DNA from: DATDRS01 sp035291605
Lineage (GTDB): Bacteria; Chloroflexota; Anaerolineae; Anaerolineales; UBA6663
Reading direction: 5' to 3'
NCBI GenBank assembly: GCA_035291605.1
Contig: DATDRS010000234.1
Coordinates: forward strand, 1-7,841
Length of the DNA: 7,841 nucleotides
In this document: piece after piece, positions 1 through 5,832 of the stretch
Layout of the letters: each line of letters begins with the position of its first letter
Position numbering within the stretch: the first letter of the stretch is position 1
Translations under genes and position numbers: made by a program
The notes under the pieces: generated by a model
The model's database searches: none
What the model was told of the DNA's origin: nothing
Seen by the model: the letters and a program-made list of their open reading frames with translations, nothing else

Positions 1-1
1 C

Positions 2-184
2 GACGAAGACCTGCCGCACGTGTGGGAAGAACTGTACCGGGGCAAGAGCGCGCGCGGTGCGCCGGGCAGCGGGCTGGGCCTCGCGCTGGTGCAGGCCATC
101 CTCCTCCGGCACGGGGGCCAGGTCACACTCCGCAGCCGCGCGGGGCAGGGGACAGTCTTCACTGCGCGCCTGCCCACGAAATGA
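2..184 (+). CDS. Sensor histidine kinase, C-terminal end (partial)
   Basis: This is the last 60 codons of a gene that begins before the window and ends at TGA 182-184. The visible part is the end of a HATPase_c (GHKL) ATP-binding domain. The stretch LPHVWEELYRG matches the F-box region of histidine kinases. GSGLGLALV is the glycine-rich G2 box that closes over ATP, followed by the usual end of the fold (HGGQVTLRSRAGQGTVFTARLP). The protein would autophosphorylate on a His upstream and pass the phosphate to a response regulator. The sensor and dimerisation domains lie outside the window, so the signal and the partner are unknown. There is no second gene close downstream on this strand, so the kinase is probably the last gene of its operon. 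A terminator-like hairpin lies 100 bp after the stop. Confidence 0.92.
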   Translation, partial: DEDLPHVWEELYRGKSARGAPGSGLGLALVQAILLRHGGQVTLRSRAGQGTVFTARLPTK

Positions 185-366
185 CGGGCAACGGCTTACG
201 CCGCCCTCGCCAGTTCGCTTTAGTTCCCTATCCCCCGTCATGTGACTGTATCAGATCTGTAACTTCTCATTGCAGGACTGTTGCGCCGCCGCCATAGACT
301 CATGACGGCGGCGTTTTATACTATGGGCAAGATTTAGTACATACCGATTGAGGATTTGGAGGTCAT
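185..366. other. Intergenic region between kinase and lipoprotein genes
   Basis: This 182-bp gap holds the hairpin described separately at 284-317 and an 8-bp palindrome, CAGATCTG, at 252-259. A TATACT at 317-322 resembles a -10 box for the downstream lipoprotein gene, but the -35 position falls inside the hairpin arm and does not match consensus. I therefore cannot name a credible promoter. No supported small gene is seen here. Confidence 0.6.
284..317 (+). terminator. Rho-independent terminator-like hairpin
   Basis: A 12-bp inverted repeat (284-295 with 302-313, one mismatch) made of CGCCGCC units encloses a 6-nt loop, AGACTC. It is followed directly by TTTT at 314-317. The stem is GC-rich and the T-tract is on the plus-strand side, as expected for termination of the kinase transcript. 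The T-tract is short, so efficiency may be moderate. Confidence 0.65.
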
Positions 367-1731
367 ATGCAAAGCAAATTCCTATGGGTCAGTCTGGCAA
401 TCAGCCTGACGCTCGCGGCCTGCGGCACACTGGAGGTCGGGTTTGAAGGCACGTCCGTCCCCATCGTTCCAACATTGACCAGCGCGCCTGCTTCTCAACC
501 TACGGCGGCTCCAACGGCTCTCCCCAGCGAGACCCCCGCCGCCGCCCCGACGACAAGCCCGCCGGGCTTTGCCTGCGCGTTTGCTTACTCGAATGACACG
601 CAGCTGTACTGCCTGGGCGAGGGCGGCGCGCCGATCCCGATTGCCGATGCCAGCACGCAGGGCACAGTCAGCGACCCGCTGATCTCGCCTGATGGCGCGT
701 GGGTGGCCTACCTGGTGAACATGCTGGACGGGACAAGCCAGCTCTGGGCCGTGGACGTGAGCGGCCTGACCGGCAACGACGGTCTAAACCAGCCGCGCCG
801 CCTGCTGGTCGGCCGGGACCAGATTTTCAGCGGCCAGCCGGAGGTGATCAACTCGCCCATGTCGCCCCAGTGGCAGGCGGGCACGCGCACGCTGTTCTTC
901 AGCACGCGCTTCACGCAGCGCGGCGGCAACCAGGGGCCGGGTGAATACGTCAACGCCGACCTGTGGAAGGTGGACGCCGACACCGGCGCAGTGACCAACA
1001 TCCTGGCGCGTCAAAGCGCCGGGCGGTTTGCGCTCTCGCCGGACGGCCAGTTCCTCGCCCTCTCCAACCCGCAGTCCATCGCGCTCGCCCGATCAGACGG
1101 CGTGGACTTCCGCCTGCTGCTGGAATTCCCGTTCATCGTGACGTACAGCGAGTACGCCTACAAACCGGCCGCGGCATGGAGTCCGGACAGCGCCTTCTTC
1201 AACGTCGCCATCCCCTCCGCCGACCCGATGGCCGCCGACGCCTCGGCCACCCTCTACCGCATGCACGTGGACGGGAAAGTGGAGACGCTGACGACGCTGC
1301 CGGGCAACTTCCTCTTCGGCGGCCAGCCGCCCATCACTTTCTCGCCGAACGGCAGGTTCGCCGTGTACGGCCAGTTCAATCAGGCCACACAGGCGGCGGA
1401 TCTGCACCTGTTGACGCTCGAGGCCCAGAGCGACACAGTCATCGGGCAAGCCAATGGGTTGAACGGACTGGCCTGGTCACCCGACTCAAACCACTATGTG
1501 TATGGGGTTGCGCCCGCGGGCGGCGGATTTGTCGCCGGCCTGGAGGGCCCGCCGCAGGCGTTCGCGCCGGGAATGGAAGTCATCGGAGCGGCATGGGCAG
1601 ATGACCTCGGCTTTTACTTCTATGGGATAGTGGATGGCCAGTGGGGTCTTTATTTCCAGCGTTTGGGCGATCCCCCGCAGCCGCTGGTGAGCGGGCTGGG
1701 GACCTATGTCATGTTTGATGTGAGGCGGTAG
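367..1731 (+). CDS. Secreted lipoprotein with PD40/TolB-like beta-propeller
   Basis: 454 residues. The start is ATG 367, with GGAGGT at 358-363 just upstream. Residues 1-18 form a lipoprotein signal peptide with lipobox L16-A17-A18-C19, so the mature protein should be lipid-anchored outside the membrane. Residues 30-66 are a Pro/Thr/Ala/Ser-rich flexible linker. The rest is a propeller built from WD40-like PD40 repeats, seen as ISPDG (106-110), LSPDG (223-227), WSPDS (271-275), FSPNG (325-329) and WSPDS (370-374). Weaker blades lie near 166-178 and 408-420, suggesting about six or seven blades. Cys70 and Cys82 could form a disulfide. PD40 propellers usually bind proteins or glycans, and no catalytic motif is visible. 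The ligand is unknown. Its neighbours are a kinase on the same strand and the convergent msrQ, and nothing ties it to either. Confidence 0.85.
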   Translation: MQSKFLWVSLAISLTLAACGTLEVGFEGTSVPIVPTLTSAPASQPTAAPTALPSETPAAAPTTSPPGFACAFAYSNDTQLYCLGEGGAPIPIADASTQGTVSDPLISPDGAWVAYLVNMLDGTSQLWAVDVSGLTGNDGLNQPRRLLVGRDQIFSGQPEVINSPMSPQWQAGTRTLFFSTRFTQRGGNQGPGEYVNADLWKVDADTGAVTNILARQSAGRFALSPDGQFLALSNPQSIALARSDGVDFRLLLEFPFIVTYSEYAYKPAAAWSPDSAFFNVAIPSADPMAADASATLYRMHVDGKVETLTTLPGNFLFGGQPPITFSPNGRFAVYGQFNQATQAADLHLLTLEAQSDTVIGQANGLNGLAWSPDSNHYVYGVAPAGGGFVAGLEGPPQAFAPGMEVIGAAWADDLGFYFYGIVDGQWGLYFQRLGDPPQPLVSGLGTYVMFDVRR

Positions 1732-1749
1732 CCGGATGACGCAGACGGA

Positions 1750-1779
1750 GCAGGTCTCTCGACCTGCCTCGTTTGTCTT
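1750..1779 (+). terminator. Weak terminator-like hairpin after the lipoprotein gene
   Basis: A perfect 7-bp stem, GCAGGTC (1750-1756) with GACCTGC (1761-1767), encloses a TCTC loop. It begins 18 nt after the lipoprotein stop. The sequence behind it is T-rich but interrupted (GTTTGTCTT). It could end the plus-strand transcript in the 84-bp gap before the convergent msrQ stop. No T-tract is present in the other direction, so it does not look bidirectional. Confidence 0.4.
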
Positions 1780-1815
1780 GCCGCGACCAGGGGACCAGGA
1801 CTGAAGGCCCGGCGA

Positions 1816-2484
1816 TCAGGCCGAGAGGCGCGATTCGTGCTGGGCTTCCTCTTTGACTCTGGATTTGCGGAAAGCCGGAAGCCTGAGCGCGGGCAGTTTC
1901 AGGACCCTGCGAATGGTCGGGAGGCGGAGCAGCAGCAACAGGGCCACGATTGCGCCAAACAACAGCGGTTGGCGAATGTCCGATTTCACCAGCCATAGGT
2001 AGTGGATGATGACCAGCGGGGCCGTCAGGTAAACCAGCTTGTGCAGCGCCTTCCAGCGCTTGCCCAGCCGCTTCATCGAGGCCTTTGTCGAGGTAAGCGC
2101 GAGCGGGATCAACGTGAGGAAAGCGGCGAAGCCCACGAGCGCATAGCGTTTCTCGAAAATGGCCTCGCGCAGTAATTCGAGGTCGAAGCCGTAGTCCAGT
2201 CCGACGAACGTCAGGAAGTGCAGGCATACGTAGAAGAAGGCGTACAGGCCCAGCGCGCGGCGCACCTTGAGCGCCGCGTGGAAGCCAAGCACCGTGCTGA
2301 GGGGCGTGCAGGCCAGCGAGAGCACCAGCAGCACGAGCGCCGTCTTGCCCGTGCGGGAGGTGATCTCCTGGATCGGGTTGGCGGTCAGGTGATCGCCGAA
2401 AAAATCCCAGATCAGCACTCCAAACGGGATCAATGAACCCAGGTGGACGGCGATCTGGAATTTGGTGAATCTAAGTTGGAGCAT
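1816..2484 (-). CDS. msrQ: MsrQ, haem-binding membrane subunit of the MsrPQ reductase
   Basis: 222 residues, a usual length for MsrQ (YedZ). It is an integral membrane b-type cytochrome that takes electrons from the respiratory chain or a flavin reductase and hands them to MsrP outside the membrane. About six hydrophobic helices are visible, near residues 8-27, 45-63, 77-96, 113-131, 149-166 and 172-187. The family haem ligands are present: H89 in YVCLHF, H148 in WKALHKLVYL and H161 in IIHYLWLVKSD. These correspond to the ligand histidines known in the E. coli protein. The C-terminal tail is short, basic and soluble. I start at ATG 2484 (MLQLRFTKFQ), because an in-frame ATG at 2595 would add 37 residues translated from a REP-like repeat. 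There is no Shine-Dalgarno sequence, but a perfect TATAAT lies 7 nt upstream, pointing to a leaderless transcript. msrP is upstream on the same strand. Confidence 0.92.
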   Translation of the reverse strand: MLQLRFTKFQIAVHLGSLIPFGVLIWDFFGDHLTANPIQEITSRTGKTALVLLVLSLACTPLSTVLGFHAALKVRRALGLYAFFYVCLHFLTFVGLDYGFDLELLREAIFEKRYALVGFAAFLTLIPLALTSTKASMKRLGKRWKALHKLVYLTAPLVIIHYLWLVKSDIRQPLLFGAIVALLLLLRLPTIRRVLKLPALRLPAFRKSRVKEEAQHESRLSA

Positions 2485-2491
2485 ACTGGTG

Positions 2492-2497
2492 ATTATA
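2492..2497 (-). promoter_or_regulatory. Candidate -10 box of a leaderless msrQ promoter
   Basis: On the minus strand a perfect TATAAT (2497 down to 2492) is followed by seven bases and then the msrQ ATG at 2484. Transcription would start at or within a base or two of the A of ATG. No good -35 hexamer is found 16-18 bp upstream, where the sequence belongs to the REP-like element. The absence of any Shine-Dalgarno motif before the ATG agrees with leaderless translation. Confidence 0.45.
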
Positions 2498-2504
2498 GCC
2501 GCAT

Positions 2505-2578
2505 CCTTCGACTGTGCGCCGCGCACCCTGAGCGAAATGCAATGAAGTCGAAGGGCGCGGCGCTCCGCTTCGCGAAGC
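2505..2578. repeat. REP-like composite inverted-repeat element between msrP and msrQ
   Basis: Several perfect arms are packed together. CCTTCGACT (2505-2513) pairs with AGTCGAAGG (2546-2554). GCGCCGCGC (2516-2524) pairs with GCGCGGCGC (2555-2563). GCTTCGCGAAGC (2567-2578) is a 12-bp palindrome. The order of the first four arms is A, B, A', B', so the pairs interlock rather than nest. The core CCCTGAGCGAA (2526-2536) and AAGTCGAAGGG (2545-2555) flank an 8-base insert, ATGCAATG. Similar CCCTGAGC/GTCGAAGGG units are, from memory, scattered between genes in several bacterial groups. Copy number in this genome cannot be seen here. Confidence 0.6.
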
Positions 2579-2586
2579 ACCCCTTT

Positions 2587-2607
2587 GGGGAGCATGCCAT
2601 GCTCCCC
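2587..2607. repeat. Perfect 10-bp inverted repeat at the msrP stop codon
   Basis: GGGGAGCATG (2587-2596) and CATGCTCCCC (2598-2607) are exact reverse complements separated by one base. The last base of the msrP stop codon (2607) is part of the repeat. An RNA hairpin would have a realistic loop of 3-5 nt and a stem of about 8-9 bp. On the minus strand it is followed by AAAGGGG, not by a T-tract, so it is not a canonical terminator. It could protect the msrP 3' end or be the edge of the neighbouring REP-like element. Confidence 0.55.
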
Positions 2608-3554
2608 TAATAATTAGCGCGCAGGTCCATGCCCTCGTAGAGATAGGCGACTTCGTCGGCGTAGCCGTTGAACATTAACGTCTTGCGGCGGCCCAACTCG
2701 CCCAGGCGGCGCTCGGTGGCCTGCGACCAGCGCGGGTGATCCACGGTTGGGTTCACGTTGGCGTAAAAGCCGTACTCGTGCGAGGCGGCTGCCATCCACA
2801 GCGAGATAGGCATCTCAGCCACAAGGTCAATCTTCACAATCGCTTTGATGCTCTTGAAACCGTACTTCCACGGGACGGCCAGGCGCAGCGGCGCGCCGTT
2901 CTGCGGGAGGAGCGTCTTGCCGTACAGTCCCGTCACGAGCAGAGCCAGGTCGTTCATGGCCTCGTCCAGCCGCAGCCCCTCGATGTAAGGCCAGTTATAC
3001 CAGGGGTCTCTCTGGCCGGGCATCTGGTCCGGCGCGTAAATGGTCTCGAAGCGCACGAATCTGGCGTCGGAAGTCGGCTCGACTTCCTGCAGCAGGCCGG
3101 CCAGCGGGAACCCCTGCCACGGCACGACGATGGACCAGCCCTCGACGCAGCGATGGCGGTAGATGCGCTCCTCCTGTGTGAACTTCGTGAGCAAATCCTC
3201 AACTCCGTAGGTCTTCGGGTTCTTGACCAACCCGCCCACCTGCACCGTCCACGGGGAGGTGGGGAAATCCTTCGCGAGCGGCGCGACACCTTCCTTGTCA
3301 ACGGTAAACTCGTAGTAGTTATTGTAGTTCGTGACAACTTCGTAGGGCGTCAAGGCGCCGCCCAGTTCGTCGGTCGTCTTGCCCGCCGCTGTCGTCGTGG
3401 TCTCTGCCTCCCCGCCCGACGAGGCCGGCGTCGCCCGAGGGCCGCAAGCGCCGAGCGCCAGCGAAGTCGCCGCCAGCGCGCCGGCCTTAAGAAACCGCCG
3501 CCGCGAAAAGAAAAGATGCTCAGGGGTGATCTCCGAAGAGCGGATTTTGACCAT
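2607..3554 (-). CDS. msrP: MsrP, molybdopterin-dependent protein-methionine-sulfoxide reductase (Tat lipoprotein)
   Basis: 315 residues. MsrP (YedY) repairs oxidised Met in exported proteins using a mononuclear molybdenum cofactor, with electrons from MsrQ. The N terminus has a twin-arginine motif, SRRRFLK (17-23), then a hydrophobic stretch ending in lipobox L34-G35-A36-C37 and a Gly/Thr/Ala linker (38-65). This predicts folded export by Tat and lipid anchoring. The sulfite-oxidase fold follows. NNYYEF (78-83) is a family signature. The Mo-ligand cysteine is C136 in RHRCVEGW. GAPLRLAVPWKYGFKSIK (220-237) and the DHPRWSQATER motif (272-282) are typical of YedY. The ATG at 3554 has an excellent AGGAGGT 8 nt upstream. 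msrQ follows 122 nt downstream. The lipobox differs from the soluble periplasmic E. coli enzyme. Confidence 0.95.
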   Translation of the reverse strand: MVKIRSSEITPEHLFFSRRRFLKAGALAATSLALGACGPRATPASSGGEAETTTTAAGKTTDELGGALTPYEVVTNYNNYYEFTVDKEGVAPLAKDFPTSPWTVQVGGLVKNPKTYGVEDLLTKFTQEERIYRHRCVEGWSIVVPWQGFPLAGLLQEVEPTSDARFVRFETIYAPDQMPGQRDPWYNWPYIEGLRLDEAMNDLALLVTGLYGKTLLPQNGAPLRLAVPWKYGFKSIKAIVKIDLVAEMPISLWMAAASHEYGFYANVNPTVDHPRWSQATERRLGELGRRKTLMFNGYADEVAYLYEGMDLRANY

Positions 3555-3586
3555 ACCGTCCTACCTCCTCCAACTGTCATGAGTTT

Positions 3587-3614
3587 AGTCTAAAGTAGCA
3601 AGAAGATATTACAA
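3587..3614 (-). promoter_or_regulatory. Candidate sigma70-type promoter for msrP
   Basis: On the minus strand TTGTAA (3614-3609) is followed after 16 bp by TAGACT (3592-3587). The start would fall near 3580, leaving a leader of about 25 nt that contains the strong AGGAGGT before the msrP ATG. Both boxes are imperfect. The 78-bp gap from the upstream gene supports independent transcription of msrP. Confidence 0.35.
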
Positions 3615-3650
3615 AAAGATGTCACACGCCGCTTATTCGTAGAGGCGGCG
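3613..3650 (-). terminator. Weak terminator-like hairpin at the end of the LiaI-like gene
   Basis: Read on the minus strand, CGCCGC (3650-3645) pairs with GCGGCG (3632-3627) across a 12-nt loop that contains the gene's stop codon. TTTTT (3617-3613) follows nine bases after the stem. The separation from the T-tract makes this weak, but it lies exactly where the cca operon would end before the msrP promoter. Confidence 0.3.
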
Positions 3651-3956
3651 CCACAGCAGGCCCGCGCCGATGGCGATCAACAACACGGGCAGGAACATGC
3701 GGTCATCTACTCTGCCAAAGTTCTCCAACAACCAGAAGGCCCCCAGCGCCAGCACCACCATGCCGCCCACCAACCCCTGCCCTCTCCGGCGCTGCACGGC
3801 GCGGCCCAGCATCCACGTTCCGGCCCCAATCACCACCAGCGGCCACAGATGGAACAGGCTCGGCGGAACCAGGTTAAAGTTGTTGAGCAGGAACGCAATC
3901 CCCAGGACGATCAACAGGACGCCCCAGAACAACGCCGGACGATTAACTCCGAACAT
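3633..3956 (-). CDS. Small LiaI/LiaF-like (DUF5668-type) four-helix membrane protein
   Basis: 107 residues, nearly all membrane. Hydrophobic helices lie near 8-25, 36-51, 61-78 and 88-103. The protein is an internal duplication. The first half has GVLLIVLGIAFLLNNF (12-27) then HLWPLVVIGAGTWMLGR (36-52). The second half has GGMVVLALGAFWLLENF (64-80) then FLPVLLIAIGAGLLWRR (88-104). The pattern of two glycine-zipped helices with NF/ENF before the loop is that of the LiaI-LiaF-like transmembrane region. LiaF proteins with a soluble C-terminal domain modulate envelope-stress kinases, but that domain is absent here, so no such role can be claimed. The start at ATG 3956 has GGGAGG six nt upstream and lies 12 nt after the GNAT stop, so the two are co-transcribed. 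Confidence 0.78.
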   Translation of the reverse strand: MFGVNRPALFWGVLLIVLGIAFLLNNFNLVPPSLFHLWPLVVIGAGTWMLGRAVQRRRGQGLVGGMVVLALGAFWLLENFGRVDDRMFLPVLLIAIGAGLLWRRLYE

Positions 3957-3968
3957 GCTTAGCCTCCC

Positions 3969-4490
3969 TCAGATTAACTTCTTTTCCAGCACCCAGCAAG
4001 GCTCCCGCATCACTTGCTGCTGCCCGGCCTCGTCGCTGAAGGACCAGACGCCGGGGTCTTCGGCAAAGATGCGGTAGCCGAGGCGTTGGTACAACCTGAG
4101 CGCGCCTGGATTGTCCTGGCCGGCCGCGATCACCGCCGCGTCAAACCCCCGCGCCCGCAGGGTCGCCTCCGCCGCCGCAATCAGCCGCGTGCCCAACCCC
4201 TGCCCTTGCCACGCCGGGCGTACGCGCAGGGCATAGAGATAGGCCCGATGCCGGCCGTCCGCATAACTTGAGTCGGTGCTGTGCAGCTGGATAAACACCT
4301 GCCCGACGATGAGCGCGCCGGCGGCTGCCACCAACAGGAGGCGCTCCCCGCGCTGCATGCCGTCGAACGTGTCCCGAAAGACCTTGCGATACTGGGTGTA
4401 CTCCCCCTCCCATTCCAGGCTCAGCAGGTCGGCTTCGACCATGGGGCGGATGACGATTTGATCGGCGGAGATAAATTGAAGGTCAGCCAC
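3969..4490 (-). CDS. GNAT-family N-acetyltransferase
   Basis: 173 residues from a GTG start at 4490. The fold transfers acetyl from acetyl-CoA to an amine, and the substrate cannot be read from the sequence. Numbered from the GTG, strand 1 and helix 1 are QIVIRPMVEADLLSLE (11-26). The acetyl-CoA pyrophosphate loop is QGQGLG (95-100) after LYALRVRPAW. Motif B is DNPGALRLYQRLGYR (126-140), with Y134 in the position of the usual general acid. The longer reading frame from 4562 would add 24 residues that lie inside cca and contain no family sequence. The next ATG (residue 17) would cut off strand 1. The GTG overlaps the cca stop by eight bases (GTGGCTGA), typical of translational coupling. A weak GAGG lies 10 nt upstream. 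Confidence 0.88.
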   Translation of the reverse strand: MADLQFISADQIVIRPMVEADLLSLEWEGEYTQYRKVFRDTFDGMQRGERLLLVAAAGALIVGQVFIQLHSTDSSYADGRHRAYLYALRVRPAWQGQGLGTRLIAAAEATLRARGFDAAVIAAGQDNPGALRLYQRLGYRIFAEDPGVWSFSDEAGQQQVMREPCWVLEKKLI

Positions 4491-5751
4491 TTTGCAACAA
4501 CCTCGTAAGCAACGCCCGCTCGCCTGAGGCGTCTGCGACCTCGCCATCCAGCCGCGCCGCACGCAACGACCATAATATCTTTTTGAAGCCCGGCCCCGGC
4601 GTTAACCCGAGCGCAATCAGGTCATCGCCGGTCGTTTCGGCTCGCACGAAACGCCAGTGGGCGAGGTAATCGTGCAAGTTCGCGCGCGCTTCGTCGTAGA
4701 GCACGTACGCAGCCATCACGCCCAACTCACTCGACTGATCCAGCGCCGCCGTCGCCTCGCTTGCCCGCGCCCATCCGGCCCTGAGCGCGACCGCTTCGGC
4801 GACAGCCTGAAAGACCTCCCGGTTGACGTTCAGCCGGGCCAGCGCCGACTCGACCTGAGCAGCATCGCTTTCCCCAAGCATCAAGGCAAAGTAAAAAGCA
4901 TCCGGCTCGGGAGAGGGAGCAACGCGCCAATCGGCAACTGGGAGTTGGGCAATGGCTTCGGCGCGCGCCGACTCTTTGGCCCCCCAGTGCAGCGATGGGT
5001 GAACGCGGCGGAGGATGTCCAACTCACCCAAGCGCGTCAGCATGGCTGAGGCCTTTGTCTCGCGGAAGATCAACGCGAACTCGTGGCGCATGCGGTCACC
5101 CGTGAGCGCGGCGAGCGAGTCCCAGGCCCCTGGGATCAAGGCGAGGGTCTCACGGGCAATATTGAAGTCCAAACGCTGCTCGTAGCGCGCCGCCCGGAAC
5201 ATCCGCGTGGGGTCGTCCTGAAAACTGAGGGGATGCAAAACCCGGATGACGCGCGCGGCGAGATCGGCCTGCCCGCCGTGCGGGTCGAGCAGTTCGCCAA
5301 AGCGCCGGCCATCCACGCGCAGGGCCATCGCATTGACCGTGAAATCCCGGCGGCGCAGGTCGTCTGCGATGGGGGCGGGAGCCACCACGGGCAGCGCCCC
5401 CGGTAGGGGATAGGTCTCCATGCGGGCGGTGGCGAAGTCAGTCGCCGCGCCGGAGGGGGCCGTCCAAGTCGCCGTCTTGAAGGGTGTATGCACGACGACC
5501 TCGCCGCCCAGCTCACGAGCCAGCGCCCGCGCCAGCGCGGGCGCATCGCCGTCCACGACAAAATCAAAATCCCACCGGGAGGCTGCGCGAGCGTCGGCCG
5601 GCCGGCCGAGCAGGAGATCGCGCACGAAACCGCCGACGAGGTAGACCGGCAGGGCGTGGGCTTCGGCGGCGCGGCTGATCTGGCTGAGCAGCCTCCGCGG
5701 CTCTGCGGGCAGATGCTTTTCAACGAGCGCTTGCAGATCGGCGGGGTTCAT
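4483..5751 (-). CDS. cca: tRNA nucleotidyltransferase / poly(A) polymerase family (CCA-adding type)
   Basis: 422 residues. Class II enzymes of this family build or repair the 3'-CCA end of tRNA without a template. Motifs are in order: GGFVRD (40-45), which holds the nucleotide sugar; the metal-binding DxD (D61, D63) in WDFDFVVDGD; TDFATARMETY (104-114); RRDFTVNAMA (134-143); LLDPHGG (154-160); and the base-recognition region SFQDDPTRMFRAARY (176-190). The tail has the LGLTPGPGFKKIL motif (381-393). There is no CBS or DHH domain. Sequence alone does not decide whether it is a full CCA, an A-adding or a CC-adding enzyme. DDPTR replaces the common EDxxR. ATG 5751 is chosen because it begins the folded domain and is the first suitable in-frame start after a perfect TATAAT (5788-5783). 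Longer in-frame starts overlap that promoter. GGAAGG sits only one base before the ATG. Confidence 0.9.
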   Translation of the reverse strand: MNPADLQALVEKHLPAEPRRLLSQISRAAEAHALPVYLVGGFVRDLLLGRPADARAASRWDFDFVVDGDAPALARALARELGGEVVVHTPFKTATWTAPSGAATDFATARMETYPLPGALPVVAPAPIADDLRRRDFTVNAMALRVDGRRFGELLDPHGGQADLAARVIRVLHPLSFQDDPTRMFRAARYEQRLDFNIARETLALIPGAWDSLAALTGDRMRHEFALIFRETKASAMLTRLGELDILRRVHPSLHWGAKESARAEAIAQLPVADWRVAPSPEPDAFYFALMLGESDAAQVESALARLNVNREVFQAVAEAVALRAGWARASEATAALDQSSELGVMAAYVLYDEARANLHDYLAHWRFVRAETTGDDLIALGLTPGPGFKKILWSLRAARLDGEVADASGERALLTRLLQSG

Positions 5752-5777
5752 ACCTTCCAGGACGTGAGTCTGCGCAT
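5749..5777 (-). CDS. Putative 9-codon leader ORF coupled to cca
   Basis: On the minus strand an ATG at 5777 opens the short frame MRRLTSWKV and stops at TGA (5750-5748 or overlapping there). The TGA shares ATGA with the cca start, whose ATG is 5751-5749. The ATG lies only five bases after the perfect TATAAT, so a transcript could begin almost at it. The main gene has a poorly spaced Shine-Dalgarno sequence, which fits initiation by coupling. A frame this short can arise by chance, so the call is tentative. Confidence 0.3.
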
Positions 5778-5782
5778 GGCGC

Positions 5783-5788
5783 ATTATA
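5783..5788 (-). promoter_or_regulatory. -10 box of the cca operon promoter
   Basis: A perfect TATAAT on the minus strand lies 31 nt before the cca ATG. The -35 position, near 5806-5811, matches consensus only weakly (about three of six). It overlaps the -35 region of the divergent parA promoter. The transcript would start near 5776, excluding the longer in-frame starts for cca. Confidence 0.5.
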
Positions 5789-5794
5789 CTCGCG

Positions 5795-5808
5795 CATTTG
5801 CCATTTGC
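5795..5808. repeat. Tandem 7-bp direct repeat between divergent promoters
   Basis: CATTTGC is repeated exactly twice without a spacer (5795-5801 and 5802-5808). It covers the -35 box of the plus-strand promoter and the spacer or -35 region of the minus-strand one. It may be an operator half-site pair, but two 7-bp copies may also be chance. Confidence 0.4.
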
Positions 5809-5825
5809 GAGAGAGCCTCTATACT
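5798..5825 (+). promoter_or_regulatory. Sigma70-type promoter of the parA operon
   Basis: TTGCCA (5798-5803) and TATACT (5820-5825) are separated by 16 bp. Each hexamer matches five of six consensus bases. The start is expected at about 5831-5833, which coincides with an ATG at 5833. The first gene of the operon, parA, starts at 5892. Confidence 0.6.
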
Positions 5826-5832
5826 CCCCCGC

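Noticed and set aside
252..259. CAGATCTG palindrome as an operator upstream of the lipoprotein gene
   Set aside because: Eight bases is too short, it does not extend on either side, and no promoter could be placed next to it.
1709..2227. Minus-strand open frame of 172 codons overlapping msrQ
   Set aside because: It lies in another frame of the msrQ coding strand, has no recognisable domain, and msrQ carries the haem histidines and helices.
2485..2595. N-terminal extension of MsrQ to the ATG at 2595
   Set aside because: The added 37 residues are translated from the REP-like element, do not look like MsrQ and precede a perfect TATAAT.
2736..3593. Long plus-strand open frame (285 codons) opposite msrP
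   Set aside because: It is the antisense shadow of msrP, which has a Tat signal, cofactor Cys and a strong ribosome site. The antisense product is His/Arg/Gln-rich with no domain.
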